A DNA stretch of 64,000 bases from Thiobacillus sp. (lineage in GTDB: Bacteria > Pseudomonadota > Gammaproteobacteria > Burkholderiales > Thiobacillaceae): contig JANJWF010000092.1 in the NCBI GenBank assembly GCA_024709685.1, positions 1 to 64,000 of the forward strand. The letters run 5' to 3'. Of the stretch, positions 26,037-34,757 are shown piece after piece. Made by a program: the position numbers and the translations under genes. Each line of letters starts with the position of its first letter. Position 1 is the first letter of the stretch. The notes beneath the pieces were generated by a model, which was given only the letters and a program-made list of their open reading frames with translations, was not told where the DNA came from and did no database searches.

Positions 26037-28313
26037 CGACTGCTTCCCCAACGCGGCGTCGATGCTGGCGAGGAACTTGTCGGACTTCTCGAAGCCGATC
26101 ACCCTGAAATCCGACTGCGCGCCGTCGGCATTCCAGAAAATCAGCCCGGGCGGCCCGAACAGGTTGAAGCGCTTGAGCAGCGCCTTGTCGGCATCGCTGT
26201 TGGCGGTCACGTCGGCCTTGAGCAGCACCACGTTCGCCAGTCGCGCCTGGACCCTCGCATCGTTGAAGGTGAAGCGCTCCATTTCCTTGCAGGATACGCA
26301 CCAGTCGGCGTAGAAGTCCAGCATCACCGCGCGACCGTCTGCCTTGGCCGCGGCGAGGCGCGCGTCGAGTTCGGCGACGTCCTTCACCTTCTCGAATGCG
26401 AGGCCCTTCTGCTCGGCGGCCATCGCGCCGCCGCCGCCGACACCACCCTTGAAAACATCGAGCGGCTGCAGGAGGTCGCGGCTGCCCGCCAGCATGCCCA
26501 GGATGAGCGACAGCCCGCCGATCAGCAGCACCACGCCGAGCCCCTTCCACAGCCGCGCCCAGCCGGTCGCATGCGCCGGCAGCGGGTCGAGCGCATGCAG
26601 GTAGATCGCGGCGCCGACCAGCAGCAGCGCCCACAGCAGCATGTTGACCCAGGCTGGGATGACCGGCGAGATGAGATAGATGGCAATCGCCAGCATCAAC
26701 ACACCGAAGAAATACTTCACCGCGTTCATCCAGCCACCGGCGCGCGGCAGCAGCGCGCCGGCCGACACCCCGACGAGCAGCAGCGGGACCCCCATGCCGA
26801 GCGCCAGCACGAATAGTGCGATCCCGCCAAGGGCGGTGTTGCCGGTCTGCGCGATGAAGACGAGCGCGGCGGCCAGCGGCGGCGCGACGCAGGGGCCGAC
26901 GATGACGGCGGAGAGCGCCCCCATGACGAATACGCCGAGAAAGTTGCCGCCCTGCATCCGGTTGGACGCGACGGTGAACTTGCTCTGGACGAAGCTCGGC
27001 AACTGGATCTCGAAGAAGCCGAACATCGACAGCGCCAGCAGCACGAAGATGCCGGCGCCGATGCCGAGCGCCCACGGATTCTGCAGCGCGTTCGACAAGA
27101 GCGTGCCGGAGAGCGCCGCCGCCACCCCGGCCAGTGCATAGGTGATCGCCATGCCCAGCACGTAGGCGAGCGACAGCATGAATCCGCTGGTCTTCGTGAG
27201 CTCCTTTTTCTGGCCGGCGATGATGCCCGACAGGATCGGAATCATCGGGAACACGCAGGGGGTGAGCGCCAGCAGCAGGCCGAAGCCGAAGAAGGTGACG
27301 ATCATGGCCCAGAAGCTGCCGCCCTTCAGCACGCGCTCGATCCTCGAGGTGTCGGATTCGCTGGCGGCTTCGACCGGTGCTGCGGATATCGCGCTCATGG
27401 CCGCGGCGCCTCCCGTCGTGGCCAGGGTGAAATCGCGCCTGATCGGCGGATAGCAGATGCCGACCGCCTCGTTGCAGCCCTGCCAGGCCGCTTCCAGCAC
27501 CAGCTTTTCATCGGCGGCGAGTGCACGGGACAGGGTCACGGCAGCGGAAAAGTCCTGGTGATACACCTCGGTGCGGCCGAAGGTGGGGTCGTCCTTGACG
27601 TCCCCCGCCGGCGTGTCGGCCTTCGCCACCTTGACGTCGGCCGGGGATTTCACGACGAAGGCGAGCTTGTCCCGGTACATGTAGGTGTCGGCGGTCAGCG
27701 TGTAATCGAGCTTGACGCGCTGCGGGTCGGGCATGGTGGCGGCAACGAGGAAAGCCTCGTCCGGTGGCAGAACCTTCGGCATGCCCCGGTCGCCTGCCAG
27801 GCTGCGCAGGCCATCCAGCGCGGCCGCCGCAGGAGAAGCGGCCATGGCCGGCGCCGCCACGGCTGCCACGGTCAGCGCAGGCAGTTTGACGGTCTCGCTG
27901 AGGGTCTGCGGCGTGTAGCACAGTCCGGCGTCGGCGCAGCCCTGCGAGGTCGCTTTCAGGGTGACCGTCGCAGCGCCCGCGGCGCGCTCGATCGGCAGCG
28001 TGATGCGTACGTCCTTGCGGAAGGTTTCGACCTTGCCGAAGAATTCGTCCTCCTTCAGCTTGCCTGCGGGCAGCTGCGGTGCGCCGAGCACGGCCCCGTC
28101 AAGCTCGAACTTGAACTTGTTGCGGTACATGTAGTAGCCGTCTGCAATCTGCCAGCGTGCTTCCAGCGTATTGGCGTCGAGCGCGCGTGCCGTGAACTTG
28201 AACGCCACTTCGGGGTCAAGGAATTCTTCGGCGTGGGCTACTGGAAAATGTATAAGCGCACCCCAAAGTACGAAAAATGCAGCGAGGGGGCGAATCCACT
28301 TCGTTCTAATCAT
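26019..28313 (-). CDS. dsbD: Thiol:disulfide interchange protein DsbD with duplicated N-terminal domain
   Basis: The 764-residue protein carries reducing power from cytoplasmic thioredoxin to the periplasm. After a signal peptide (about residues 1-28) there are two nDsbD domains, each with a Cys pair (CADAGLC and CNEAVGIC), instead of the usual one. A membrane domain of about eight helices follows, with the two active Cys in LTPCVFPMIPILSGI and GPCVAPPLAA. The C-terminal thioredoxin domain has WCVSC. It overlaps cutA by eight bases, forming cutA-dsbD. Clients probably include c-type cytochrome apoproteins, such as the diheme cytochrome here. Confidence 0.95.
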   Translation of the reverse strand: MIRTKWIRPLAAFFVLWGALIHFPVAHAEEFLDPEVAFKFTARALDANTLEARWQIADGYYMYRNKFKFELDGAVLGAPQLPAGKLKEDEFFGKVETFRKDVRITLPIERAAGAATVTLKATSQGCADAGLCYTPQTLSETVKLPALTVAAVAAPAMAASPAAAALDGLRSLAGDRGMPKVLPPDEAFLVAATMPDPQRVKLDYTLTADTYMYRDKLAFVVKSPADVKVAKADTPAGDVKDDPTFGRTEVYHQDFSAAVTLSRALAADEKLVLEAAWQGCNEAVGICYPPIRRDFTLATTGGAAAMSAISAAPVEAASESDTSRIERVLKGGSFWAMIVTFFGFGLLLALTPCVFPMIPILSGIIAGQKKELTKTSGFMLSLAYVLGMAITYALAGVAAALSGTLLSNALQNPWALGIGAGIFVLLALSMFGFFEIQLPSFVQSKFTVASNRMQGGNFLGVFVMGALSAVIVGPCVAPPLAAALVFIAQTGNTALGGIALFVLALGMGVPLLLVGVSAGALLPRAGGWMNAVKYFFGVLMLAIAIYLISPVIPAWVNMLLWALLLVGAAIYLHALDPLPAHATGWARLWKGLGVVLLIGGLSLILGMLAGSRDLLQPLDVFKGGVGGGGAMAAEQKGLAFEKVKDVAELDARLAAAKADGRAVMLDFYADWCVSCKEMERFTFNDARVQARLANVVLLKADVTANSDADKALLKRFNLFGPPGLIFWNADGAQSDFRVIGFEKSDKFLASIDAALGKQSLGLAP

Positions 28314-28629
28314 GTTTTTCGGTCTCCTTGACCAGCCAATCGAGATAGGCGGGCAATCCATGCGTTATCGGTGTTGCGATCAGTTCAGGCACGTCGTAAG
28401 GGTGGAGCGCGCGGACAATGACCTCCACCCGCGCATAATTCGCGGCGGTCGTCTTGATCAGCAGCGGGATTTCGTCCACCGCCTCCACCGCGCCCTGCCA
28501 CCGGTAGATGGAGCGGCACGCCGCCAAAACGTTCACGCACGCCGCCGCGTGGCCTTCGATCAGGGCATGCGCCAGTTTTTCAGCGGTGTCCTGATCAGGC
28601 ACAGTCGTCAAGATTAACAAAGGTTCCAT
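28306..28629 (-). CDS. cutA: CutA divalent-ion tolerance protein
   Basis: The 107-residue PII-like trimeric protein has TTVPDQDTAEKLAHAL, AACVNVLAACRSIYRWQG, LLIKTT and a YDVPELIATPI end. CutA was linked to copper tolerance, though its true ligand is unclear. It precedes dsbD with an 8-base overlap, an arrangement seen widely. Its start codon is only three bases from the fxsA start on the other strand, so its promoter must lie inside fxsA. No Shine-Dalgarno is visible. Confidence 0.94.
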   Translation of the reverse strand: MEPLLILTTVPDQDTAEKLAHALIEGHAAACVNVLAACRSIYRWQGAVEAVDEIPLLIKTTAANYARVEVIVRALHPYDVPELIATPITHGLPAYLDWLVKETEKHD

Positions 28630-28632
28630 GTC

Positions 28633-29127
28633 ATGCGCTTTGGTTGGATCGTACCTATTTTGCTGTCATTCCCCGTGCTGGAAGCCATCGGCATATTCTG
28701 GATGGCCGATGCCATCGGCGGCTGGGTGCTGCTGTGGCTGCTGCTCGACGTCGTCGCGGGCATTGCCCTCATCCGCGTCGAGCGCATCGCCTGGGGCGCC
28801 CGCCTGATGTTCTCCCTGCAATCGGGCACGCATCCACTGGCCTCGCTGCTGGCCAGCGGGCGTATTCTCCTCGCCGGCGGCCTGCTCGTCTTCCCCGGTT
28901 TCATCAGCGATCTCATGGCTGTGGCGCTGCTGCTGACTCCGGGCACCTGGGCGGGGCGCAGGCGAGACCCGCTGCGCCCCGCCAATGACGAGGCGCCCTC
29001 TCCCCAACCTCCGTGGGGAGAGTACCCTGAAGGGTATAAACACGCTGAAGGGCATAAAGGAGCGAACACCACGCCCAAAACGATTGACGGCGAATTCAGA
29101 CGCGAGTCCGACGATCCGTCGCGCTAG
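28633..29127 (+). CDS. fxsA: FxsA family membrane protein
   Basis: The 164-residue inner-membrane protein has the FxsA core: an N-terminal helix (MRFGWIVPILLSFPVLEAIG), a second and third segment (GGWVLLWLLLDVVAGIALI), and GGLLVFPGFISDLMAVALLL. Overproduced FxsA blocks F-plasmid exclusion by phage T7; the normal role is unknown. AAAGG at 28619-28623 supports ATG 28633. The hydrophilic C-terminal part after residue about 120 is encoded across two palindromes (28998-29036) and is not conserved, so the tail looks acquired. Confidence 0.9.
   Translation: MRFGWIVPILLSFPVLEAIGIFWMADAIGGWVLLWLLLDVVAGIALIRVERIAWGARLMFSLQSGTHPLASLLASGRILLAGGLLVFPGFISDLMAVALLLTPGTWAGRRRDPLRPANDEAPSPQPPWGEYPEGYKHAEGHKGANTTPKTIDGEFRRESDDPSR
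28998..29036. repeat. Two adjacent palindromes inside the fxsA 3' end
   Basis: CTCTCCCC (28998-29005) pairs with GGGGAGAG (29015-29022), and directly after it TACCCT (29023-29028) pairs with AGGGTA (29031-29036). The second palindrome is perfect with a two-base loop. A CTGAAGGGTATAAA-like unit recurs as CTGAAGGGCATAAA at 29043-29059, giving a direct repeat. This looks like a REP-type insertion in the coding region. Confidence 0.7.
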
Positions 29128-29136
29128 CCGTGCGAA

Positions 29137-30039
29137 TCACAACAGCCTCATCTGCCCGCGGTTGTGCCCTTCAGGGCGCGCCTGCCTGAGCTCGCCCAGC
29201 AGATCGTCCGACGTCGGATAGCGGTATTTCAGCCGCAGTTCACGCGTGGTGCGTGCATTCGACAACCGGCGCGACTCGCGCAAAAACGACAGCAGGGCCT
29301 CAGACAGCACCTGCTCCGCCTCGGCACGATTGACGCGGGGCGGCCGCGGCAGACCGAAGGCATCGGCGCAGTTGTCGAACCAGTCGCCCATTTTCAGCGG
29401 ATGCGCATCCACTGCGTGGTAGATGCGTTGCGAACGCCCGCGGAACAGCGCCGCCCACGCCAGGCGCGCGAGGTCGTCGGCATGGATGTGGTTGGTGTAG
29501 CTGTCGTCCTGGGAAACCAGCGCAGCCGTGCCGCGCCTGATGCGTTCGAGCGGCAGGCGGTCTGCGGCATAAATGCCGGGCGCACGCAGGATGCTCACCT
29601 GCACCCGCAATGCCGCGCCCCAGCGTCGCAACTGGCGCTCGGCGTCGATCCGCCGCACCGCGCGGTCGTTTACCGGCGCCACCGGGCGCGTTTCGCTCAC
29701 CCAGTTGCCGCCGCAGTCGCCATATACCCCGCTGGTGCTGATGTAGACCAGCGCGCCGGGCTTGTGCCGCCCGAGCGCGTGCAGCAAATGGGTGGTGCGG
29801 GGGTCGGTTTTACCGGCGTTGGGCGGCGGGGCAAAATGGAACACACCATCGACGCGCGGCAGGCGCTTCAGCGTCGCCGGCGCGTCGAGGTCGCCGACGT
29901 AGGGTGTCACACCAAGATCGCGCAGTTCGGCGGCGCGCTCGGGACGGCGGATCATGCCGATGAATTCGGCCTGTCCGGCATACCTCCTCACCAGCCGTTC
30001 GGCAACGTCGCCAAACCCGACAATCAAGACTTTTTTCAT
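29137..30039 (-). CDS. NAD(P)-dependent epimerase/dehydratase-like protein (YeeZ type)
   Basis: The 300-residue atypical extended SDR has an N-terminal Rossmann motif (VLIVGFGDVAERLVRR), an ISTSGVYGDCGG segment for the active Ser and Tyr region, and HIHADDLARL. The substrate is not evident; proteins of this type are annotated as nucleoside-sugar epimerases or YeeZ. ATG 30039 gives the Rossmann fold at the N-terminus, with AGGTGC upstream. It is transcribed divergently from the reductase gene at 30141. Confidence 0.85.
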   Translation of the reverse strand: MKKVLIVGFGDVAERLVRRYAGQAEFIGMIRRPERAAELRDLGVTPYVGDLDAPATLKRLPRVDGVFHFAPPPNAGKTDPRTTHLLHALGRHKPGALVYISTSGVYGDCGGNWVSETRPVAPVNDRAVRRIDAERQLRRWGAALRVQVSILRAPGIYAADRLPLERIRRGTAALVSQDDSYTNHIHADDLARLAWAALFRGRSQRIYHAVDAHPLKMGDWFDNCADAFGLPRPPRVNRAEAEQVLSEALLSFLRESRRLSNARTTRELRLKYRYPTSDDLLGELRQARPEGHNRGQMRLL

Positions 30040-30140
30040 TGCACCTGCCTGATCCCCAAAGCCTGTAACCCTGCGCCCGCCAGGGTGTAAACACCATCCA
30101 GTCGGGCGATAATCCAGCCAACGCATTTTAAGCCTACATC

Positions 30141-31178
30141 ATGTCGTACCAGGTCACCCTTGAGCCCAGCGGGCACCAGTTCATCGTCGAGGACGACGAA
30201 ACCATCCTCGAAGCGGCCCTGCGCGAGGGATTCGCCCTCCCCTACGGCTGCCGCAATGGCGCCTGTGGCACCTGCAAGGGCAAGGTCCTCGCCGGCGACG
30301 TCGATCATGGCGCGCATTCACCCAACGCGCTGAAGGACGCGGAAAAGACGCGGGGCTTGGCGCTGTTCTGCCGAGCCAAGCCCCTCTCCGACCTGACCAT
30401 CGAAGCCAGGGAAATCGGCGCTGCGCGAGACATCGTGGTGAAGACCTTGCCGTGCCGGGTGGAAAGACTGGAGAAGCGCACGGACGACGTCATGGTGATG
30501 AAGATCAAGCTGCCCGCCAGCGAGCGCCTGCAATTCCTCGCCGGACAGTACATCGATATTCTGTTGAAGGATGGCCGTGCACGCAGCTATTCGCTCGCCA
30601 ACCCGCCGCACGACGACGCACTGCTGGAACTGCACATCCGCCACGTCCAGGGCGGCCTGTTCTCCAGTCATGTGTTTTCCACGCTGAAGGAACGCGACAT
30701 CCTGCGTCTGAAAGGCCCCCTCGGCAGCTTTTTTATCCGCGAGGACTCCGACAAGCCGATGATCTTCGTCGCCGGCGGCACCGGCTTCGCTCCGGCGAAG
30801 GCGATGCTGGAGCATGCCTTCGCGGCGCGCATGGATCGCGAAATGGTGCTGTACTGGGGGGTGCGCGCGCTGAAGGACCTGTACATGGCCGAGCTGGCGC
30901 TGCAGTGGCAGGCCGAGCATCCGAATTTCAGTTTCGTTCCGGTGTTGTCCAATCCGCAACCGGACGACCGCTGGCAGGGCCGTACCGGCCTGGTGCACGA
31001 GGCGGTGCTGGCGGATTTTTCCGATCTGTCGGGCTACCAGGTTTATGTCTGCGGCGCGCCGGCCATGGTCGATAGCGCGCGCGCGAGCTTCGTGGCGACC
31101 CGCAAGCTGCCCGAGGACGAGTTCTTCGCCGATTCCTTCGTCTACGCGGCGGACGCCGAGGCCGCACCCGCCGCCTGA
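30141..31178 (+). CDS. 2Fe-2S/FAD NAD(P)H reductase (CDP-6-deoxy-glucoseen reductase family)
   Basis: The 345-residue protein has an N-terminal plant-type ferredoxin domain with Cys37, Cys42, Cys45 and Cys77, then a ferredoxin-reductase FAD domain (RSYSLANPP) and an NAD-binding domain (GGTGFAPAKAMLEHA, VYVCGAPAMV). It passes electrons from NAD(P)H to an external acceptor, perhaps an oxygenase or desaturase. No sugar-modification genes are near, so the E3-reductase name reflects similarity only. It converges on the DUF302 gene at 31180, with one base between them. Confidence 0.9.
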   Translation: MSYQVTLEPSGHQFIVEDDETILEAALREGFALPYGCRNGACGTCKGKVLAGDVDHGAHSPNALKDAEKTRGLALFCRAKPLSDLTIEAREIGAARDIVVKTLPCRVERLEKRTDDVMVMKIKLPASERLQFLAGQYIDILLKDGRARSYSLANPPHDDALLELHIRHVQGGLFSSHVFSTLKERDILRLKGPLGSFFIREDSDKPMIFVAGGTGFAPAKAMLEHAFAARMDREMVLYWGVRALKDLYMAELALQWQAEHPNFSFVPVLSNPQPDDRWQGRTGLVHEAVLADFSDLSGYQVYVCGAPAMVDSARASFVATRKLPEDEFFADSFVYAADAEAAPAA

Positions 31179-31179
31179 A

Positions 31180-31698
31180 TCACAGTTCGCCCTTGGCGCC
31201 GGCCTGCATGATCTCGACCAGCGACTTGCGCACGGTCTCGATACGCGTCTTGAGTACCGGCGGCAGGCGTTTTTCCTGCGCCACCGCCCCGACGTTGACG
31301 TCCATCATCACCAGCCAGCCCCGGCCGCTGGCATCCTCGATCAGGGCGATGCGGCACGGCATGTAGATGGCAAATTCCAGATTGACGTCGATCAGGTCCT
31401 TGGCGAGCACTGCATCGCAAAACTGGAAAATCGTGATGGTGCGCTGCGGCTTGCCGGTGACCGCTTCCACCTGCTTGGACATCGGAAGTTCCGCCACCAG
31501 TTGCAGGTTCAGCGCGTTGGCGCGCAGGCGCATCGATTCCGCCGCCTCGCTCAGGCTGACGCTGGGCTCGATGGCGATCTTGTAGACGTCGCTCTGCCCG
31601 GCCGGCTTGGCCTTGGGCGGAGCCGCCCAGGCGGCGGGAGCGGGCAGCAAGAAAGTACCCAAAACGACGCCGATGACCGCAAAGAAAACAGGGCGCAT
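31180..31698 (-). CDS. Exported DUF302 protein
   Basis: The 172-residue protein has a signal peptide (cleavage near AWA-APP, residue 25) and a DUF302-like domain containing FQFCDAVLAKDLIDVNL and EFAIYMPCRIALIED. Its PCRIALIE element matches PCRISIVE in the DUF302 part of the cytochrome at 6991-8040, showing they belong to one family. Two Cys lie in the domain. It is separated from hemY by about 80 bases and converges with the reductase at 30141. Function unknown. Confidence 0.84.
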   Translation of the reverse strand: MRPVFFAVIGVVLGTFLLPAPAAWAAPPKAKPAGQSDVYKIAIEPSVSLSEAAESMRLRANALNLQLVAELPMSKQVEAVTGKPQRTITIFQFCDAVLAKDLIDVNLEFAIYMPCRIALIEDASGRGWLVMMDVNVGAVAQEKRLPPVLKTRIETVRKSLVEIMQAGAKGEL

Positions 31699-31777
31699 AG
31701 GGGCAGTCCTCCAGAATATTAGACTCTAACAATGTCGCCACCGGCATGCACCCGTACAAACGTGTCAGCCGGCTGCC

Positions 31778-32950
31778 CTACTCCTCCCGGCACAGCGCGA
31801 GTGCCTTTTGATAATGCTGGCAAGCTTCGCCGGGCTGGCCGCTCCGGGTCTTGAGCTCTGCCATGCGGATATGGCCCTCGGCACTCGCGGCGATGGCGAG
31901 GCTGGCTTCCAGATAGCTCTGCGCCTTGCCCCACAACTGCTGCGCACTGCACAACTGCGCCAGGGTCAGCAGCAACTGGGCGTCGCGCGGGTGGGCATGC
32001 AGCCATCTCTCGGCCTGTTCGATCTGCCGTACCGGGTTGCTGCCGCGCGCCTCGCCATACAGCGCGACCAGATCCTCGTGCCACGACCGGTTGAGCGCGG
32101 CTTCCAGCACATCGAGCGCCGTGTCATGGTGGCCGTCCTGCAGGAAGGCACGGGCGGCAGCGCGTGCGACCCAGGGGTCGACCTTGAAGTCGGCCGGGAT
32201 CTTCTTCCAGTATTCCAGCAGACTGCGGTTGTCCCCGGCACGACGCTTGAGGTTCTCAGCATAGGCCATGCGGCGCATCTGGGCGGCAACGCCGGATTCC
32301 AGCGCATTGCTGCGCGTCAGCGCGTCGAGCAGGCGCTCGACTTCGTCCCACTGCCCCGTCATCTGGCGCGCCTTGAGTTCGAGTCGCAGCAAGGCGGTGT
32401 GCTGCGGCGCAATACCCTTGGCGCGGTTGATTGCCGCCAGTGCCGCCACCGCATCCTTGGCGTCGAGGCGAGCCTCGGCCTCGAACAGCTGCGCCGCCAG
32501 CCCGGAACCATGTTCGGCGGCATCCCGAAGATGGCGCTCGCGCTGCGGCAGTGCGCGCATCTCCTGCGCGGCGCGGGCGGCCAGTACGCGTGCCAGCCCG
32601 AGACGGGGGGCATCGCCCTGCCATTGGCCCAGTGCCTGCTCGGCATCCTGGTACCGGCATTCGACATACGCCCGCAGACCGCCGACAAAATTCTCGTCAC
32701 GCCTTGCCGCCGCGCGACGTTCCCGCTGCGCTCGCACGATGCTGGGCAGATTGAGGGTCAGCGCGGCCAGCCGCAGCAGCAGCACGCCGCTCACCACCAG
32801 GACAACCAGTATCATCACGAAGCTGATGAAGGAGATTTCCGCCCGCCACGGTGGATACACCAGGACCACGTACCCCGGGTCATAACGGCCGGCCATTGCC
32901 AGGGCGACTGCCAGCACGACGATGATGAGCAGCGAAACCAGCCAGCGCAT
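31778..32950 (-). CDS. hemY: HemY (protoporphyrin/haem-associated TPR membrane protein)
   Basis: The 390-residue membrane-anchored protein has two N-terminal membrane helices (from residues 1 and 37), a basic loop and a TPR domain. It is the HemY_N family protein, always encoded after hemC/hemD/hemX in proteobacteria; it is not the protoporphyrinogen oxidase of the same name in Bacillus. The TPR part may organise haem enzymes at the membrane. ATG 32950 shares its A with the hemX stop (TGATG). Confidence 0.92.
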   Translation of the reverse strand: MRWLVSLLIIVVLAVALAMAGRYDPGYVVLVYPPWRAEISFISFVMILVVLVVSGVLLLRLAALTLNLPSIVRAQRERRAAARRDENFVGGLRAYVECRYQDAEQALGQWQGDAPRLGLARVLAARAAQEMRALPQRERHLRDAAEHGSGLAAQLFEAEARLDAKDAVAALAAINRAKGIAPQHTALLRLELKARQMTGQWDEVERLLDALTRSNALESGVAAQMRRMAYAENLKRRAGDNRSLLEYWKKIPADFKVDPWVARAAARAFLQDGHHDTALDVLEAALNRSWHEDLVALYGEARGSNPVRQIEQAERWLHAHPRDAQLLLTLAQLCSAQQLWGKAQSYLEASLAIAASAEGHIRMAELKTRSGQPGEACQHYQKALALCREE

Positions 32951-33993
32951 CACGGATTCCCCTTGTGCGCCTCAAGCGCGGCAAGGCTGGCTTCGATGCC
33001 GGGCAGCTTGGCGGCGATCTGCAGGCTGGACAGACGCTTGAGCTCCTTGATCGCACCGGCAACGCCGGCGTCGCGCGTATTGAAGTAGCGGCTCAGCATT
33101 TCCGACGCTGCGCTCAGGTCGTCCCGGAACGCAGTCTGATCCCGGGCGAGCAGCGCCAGCCGCGCGGACAGCAGGCGCAGCCGCAGATTCTCGCGCAGGA
33201 AATAGGCCTGATCGGGCGGCAGCAGCACCGCTTCGTTGCCCTCGATGCGGCGGATCTGCACCAGGCTCTTCAGTTCGGTCCACAGCTCCTGGCCGATATC
33301 GGTCGCGCGCATACTGGCGCGTGGCGCGGATGCGGCCTCGGACGCCTGCGCGCTCGCCAGGGGCCAGCTGGCATGGTGCACCACCAACGCCTCAATGCGC
33401 GCACTCGCCCCCACCTCGTCGAGCACCGGCACCGAACGCAGGTTAGCCAGGTCGGCGGCAATGGCGCGGCGCAGCGCGGTGAACTGCGGCTTGTTCAGGT
33501 GCTGCAGTCGGGTATCGGCACCCTCCAGCGCAATGATCGCGGCTTTTACATTGCCCGCCAGCTGCAGCTGCTGTGCGGCGGTGAGCAGCACCTGCTCGAT
33601 CTCGGCCAGCGCCCACTGGTCGCGTCCCTGCGCCAGGTCCTTGTACAGGGTTTCGAGCGCCAGTTGCTGTTGCTGCGACATCGCCATCTGGCTTTCGATG
33701 CGGGCAACCTTTTCGCTGACCTGCCGCATCGCATCGTCTGCATTGCGGGCCAGCAGGCGCGCCTCACTCACGTCCTTGCCCGATTCGGCGAGTCGCCGCC
33801 CCAGTTCGGTCTTGAGGTCGCGGGCCTGTTCGTGGCCGTCGAACCATGACCAGGCCGCAGCGGCCAGCGCCAGCGCCGCGATCAACAGGGCGCCCAGTGC
33901 CAGCGCCGGATGCTGTGGGCGCAGCGCAGCTTGAGCAGGCACAGCGGACTGCGTGACGGGTTGCGGGAGGGGGCTTTGCGTGATCTCATTCAT
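32950..33993 (-). CDS. hemX: HemX-like membrane protein
   Basis: The 347-residue single-pass membrane protein has a Pro/Gln-rich N-terminus, one helix near residues 30-48 (LALGALLIAALALAAAAWSW), and a long coiled-coil region (about 55-120) before a helical C-terminal domain. It is the gammaproteobacterial/betaproteobacterial HemX type, thought to be part of the hemCDXY cluster, though without a proven methyltransferase activity. It overlaps hemD by four bases. Confidence 0.92.
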   Translation of the reverse strand: MNEITQSPLPQPVTQSAVPAQAALRPQHPALALGALLIAALALAAAAWSWFDGHEQARDLKTELGRRLAESGKDVSEARLLARNADDAMRQVSEKVARIESQMAMSQQQQLALETLYKDLAQGRDQWALAEIEQVLLTAAQQLQLAGNVKAAIIALEGADTRLQHLNKPQFTALRRAIAADLANLRSVPVLDEVGASARIEALVVHHASWPLASAQASEAASAPRASMRATDIGQELWTELKSLVQIRRIEGNEAVLLPPDQAYFLRENLRLRLLSARLALLARDQTAFRDDLSAASEMLSRYFNTRDAGVAGAIKELKRLSSLQIAAKLPGIEASLAALEAHKGNP

Positions 33994-34757
33994 GGGTTGT
34001 TCCTGAACCAGTTGATCAGACCGTCTACCAAGCCTGCATCGCCGCCCTGCGTGGCGATGACGCGTGCAACACCGAAGCGCCGCGCCGCGTCGGCGATTTT
34101 CTCATGCGGGACGAAAAGCGGGGTGCGCAGCAGCAGCGGCACGGCCGTCTCGCCCAGCAGTGCCGCCAGGTTGTGCAGCGTTTCGGCACTCGTGACGGTC
34201 ACGGCATCGATCCCGCCCGCCCGCCAGCATGCGAGAAGCGGCGCGGCATCCGCGTGCGGCCGCTGACGCCGGTAGCACTCCAGGAAGTCCACCCGCGCCC
34301 CCCGCGCGGCGAGCGTGTCGGCCAGCAGCGCACGTCCGCCGACGCCGCGCACGATCACCACGCGTTTGCCCGCGACATCGGTCAGTTGCGGCAGCGTCAG
34401 CAGCGCCTCGCTGTCCTGGCCGTCCGGCGTGATGACGCCATTGATACCCTGCGCCTGCAACGCACGCGCGGTACCCGGCCCCACCGCAAAAATTTCGGTC
34501 GATGGCGCCAAGCCGCCGCCCGCCAGAATCGCCGCCATGCCGAATTGCGCGGCGCTGGGGCTGACGAAGATTGCGATATCGGCGTGACGCAGCCGCGCCA
34601 GCGGCTCGCCCAGCGCAGCCTGCGACACCGCCTCGATGGCGAGCGCGGGAAACACGTACGCCGCCCCGCCCGCTGCCTGGATTGCCTGTGCCAATGCGGC
34701 AGCCTGCGGGGCAGGACGCGTCACCAGCACCGTACGCCCGGCCAGCCGCCCGGTCAT
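33990..34757 (-). CDS. hemD: Uroporphyrinogen-III synthase HemD
   Basis: The 255-residue enzyme cyclises hydroxymethylbilane with inversion of ring D. Motifs include [52 protein letters not shown] and [10 protein letters not shown]. Family sequence identity is low, but gene order (after hemC, before hemX) makes the call solid. Its start overlaps the hemC stop (ATGA), so hemC and hemD are translationally coupled. Confidence 0.95.
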   Translation of the reverse strand: MTGRLAGRTVLVTRPAPQAAALAQAIQAAGGAAYVFPALAIEAVSQAALGEPLARLRHADIAIFVSPSAAQFGMAAILAGGGLAPSTEIFAVGPGTARALQAQGINGVITPDGQDSEALLTLPQLTDVAGKRVVIVRGVGGRALLADTLAARGARVDFLECYRRQRPHADAAPLLACWRAGGIDAVTVTSAETLHNLAALLGETAVPLLLRTPLFVPHEKIADAARRFGVARVIATQGGDAGLVDGLINWFRNNP

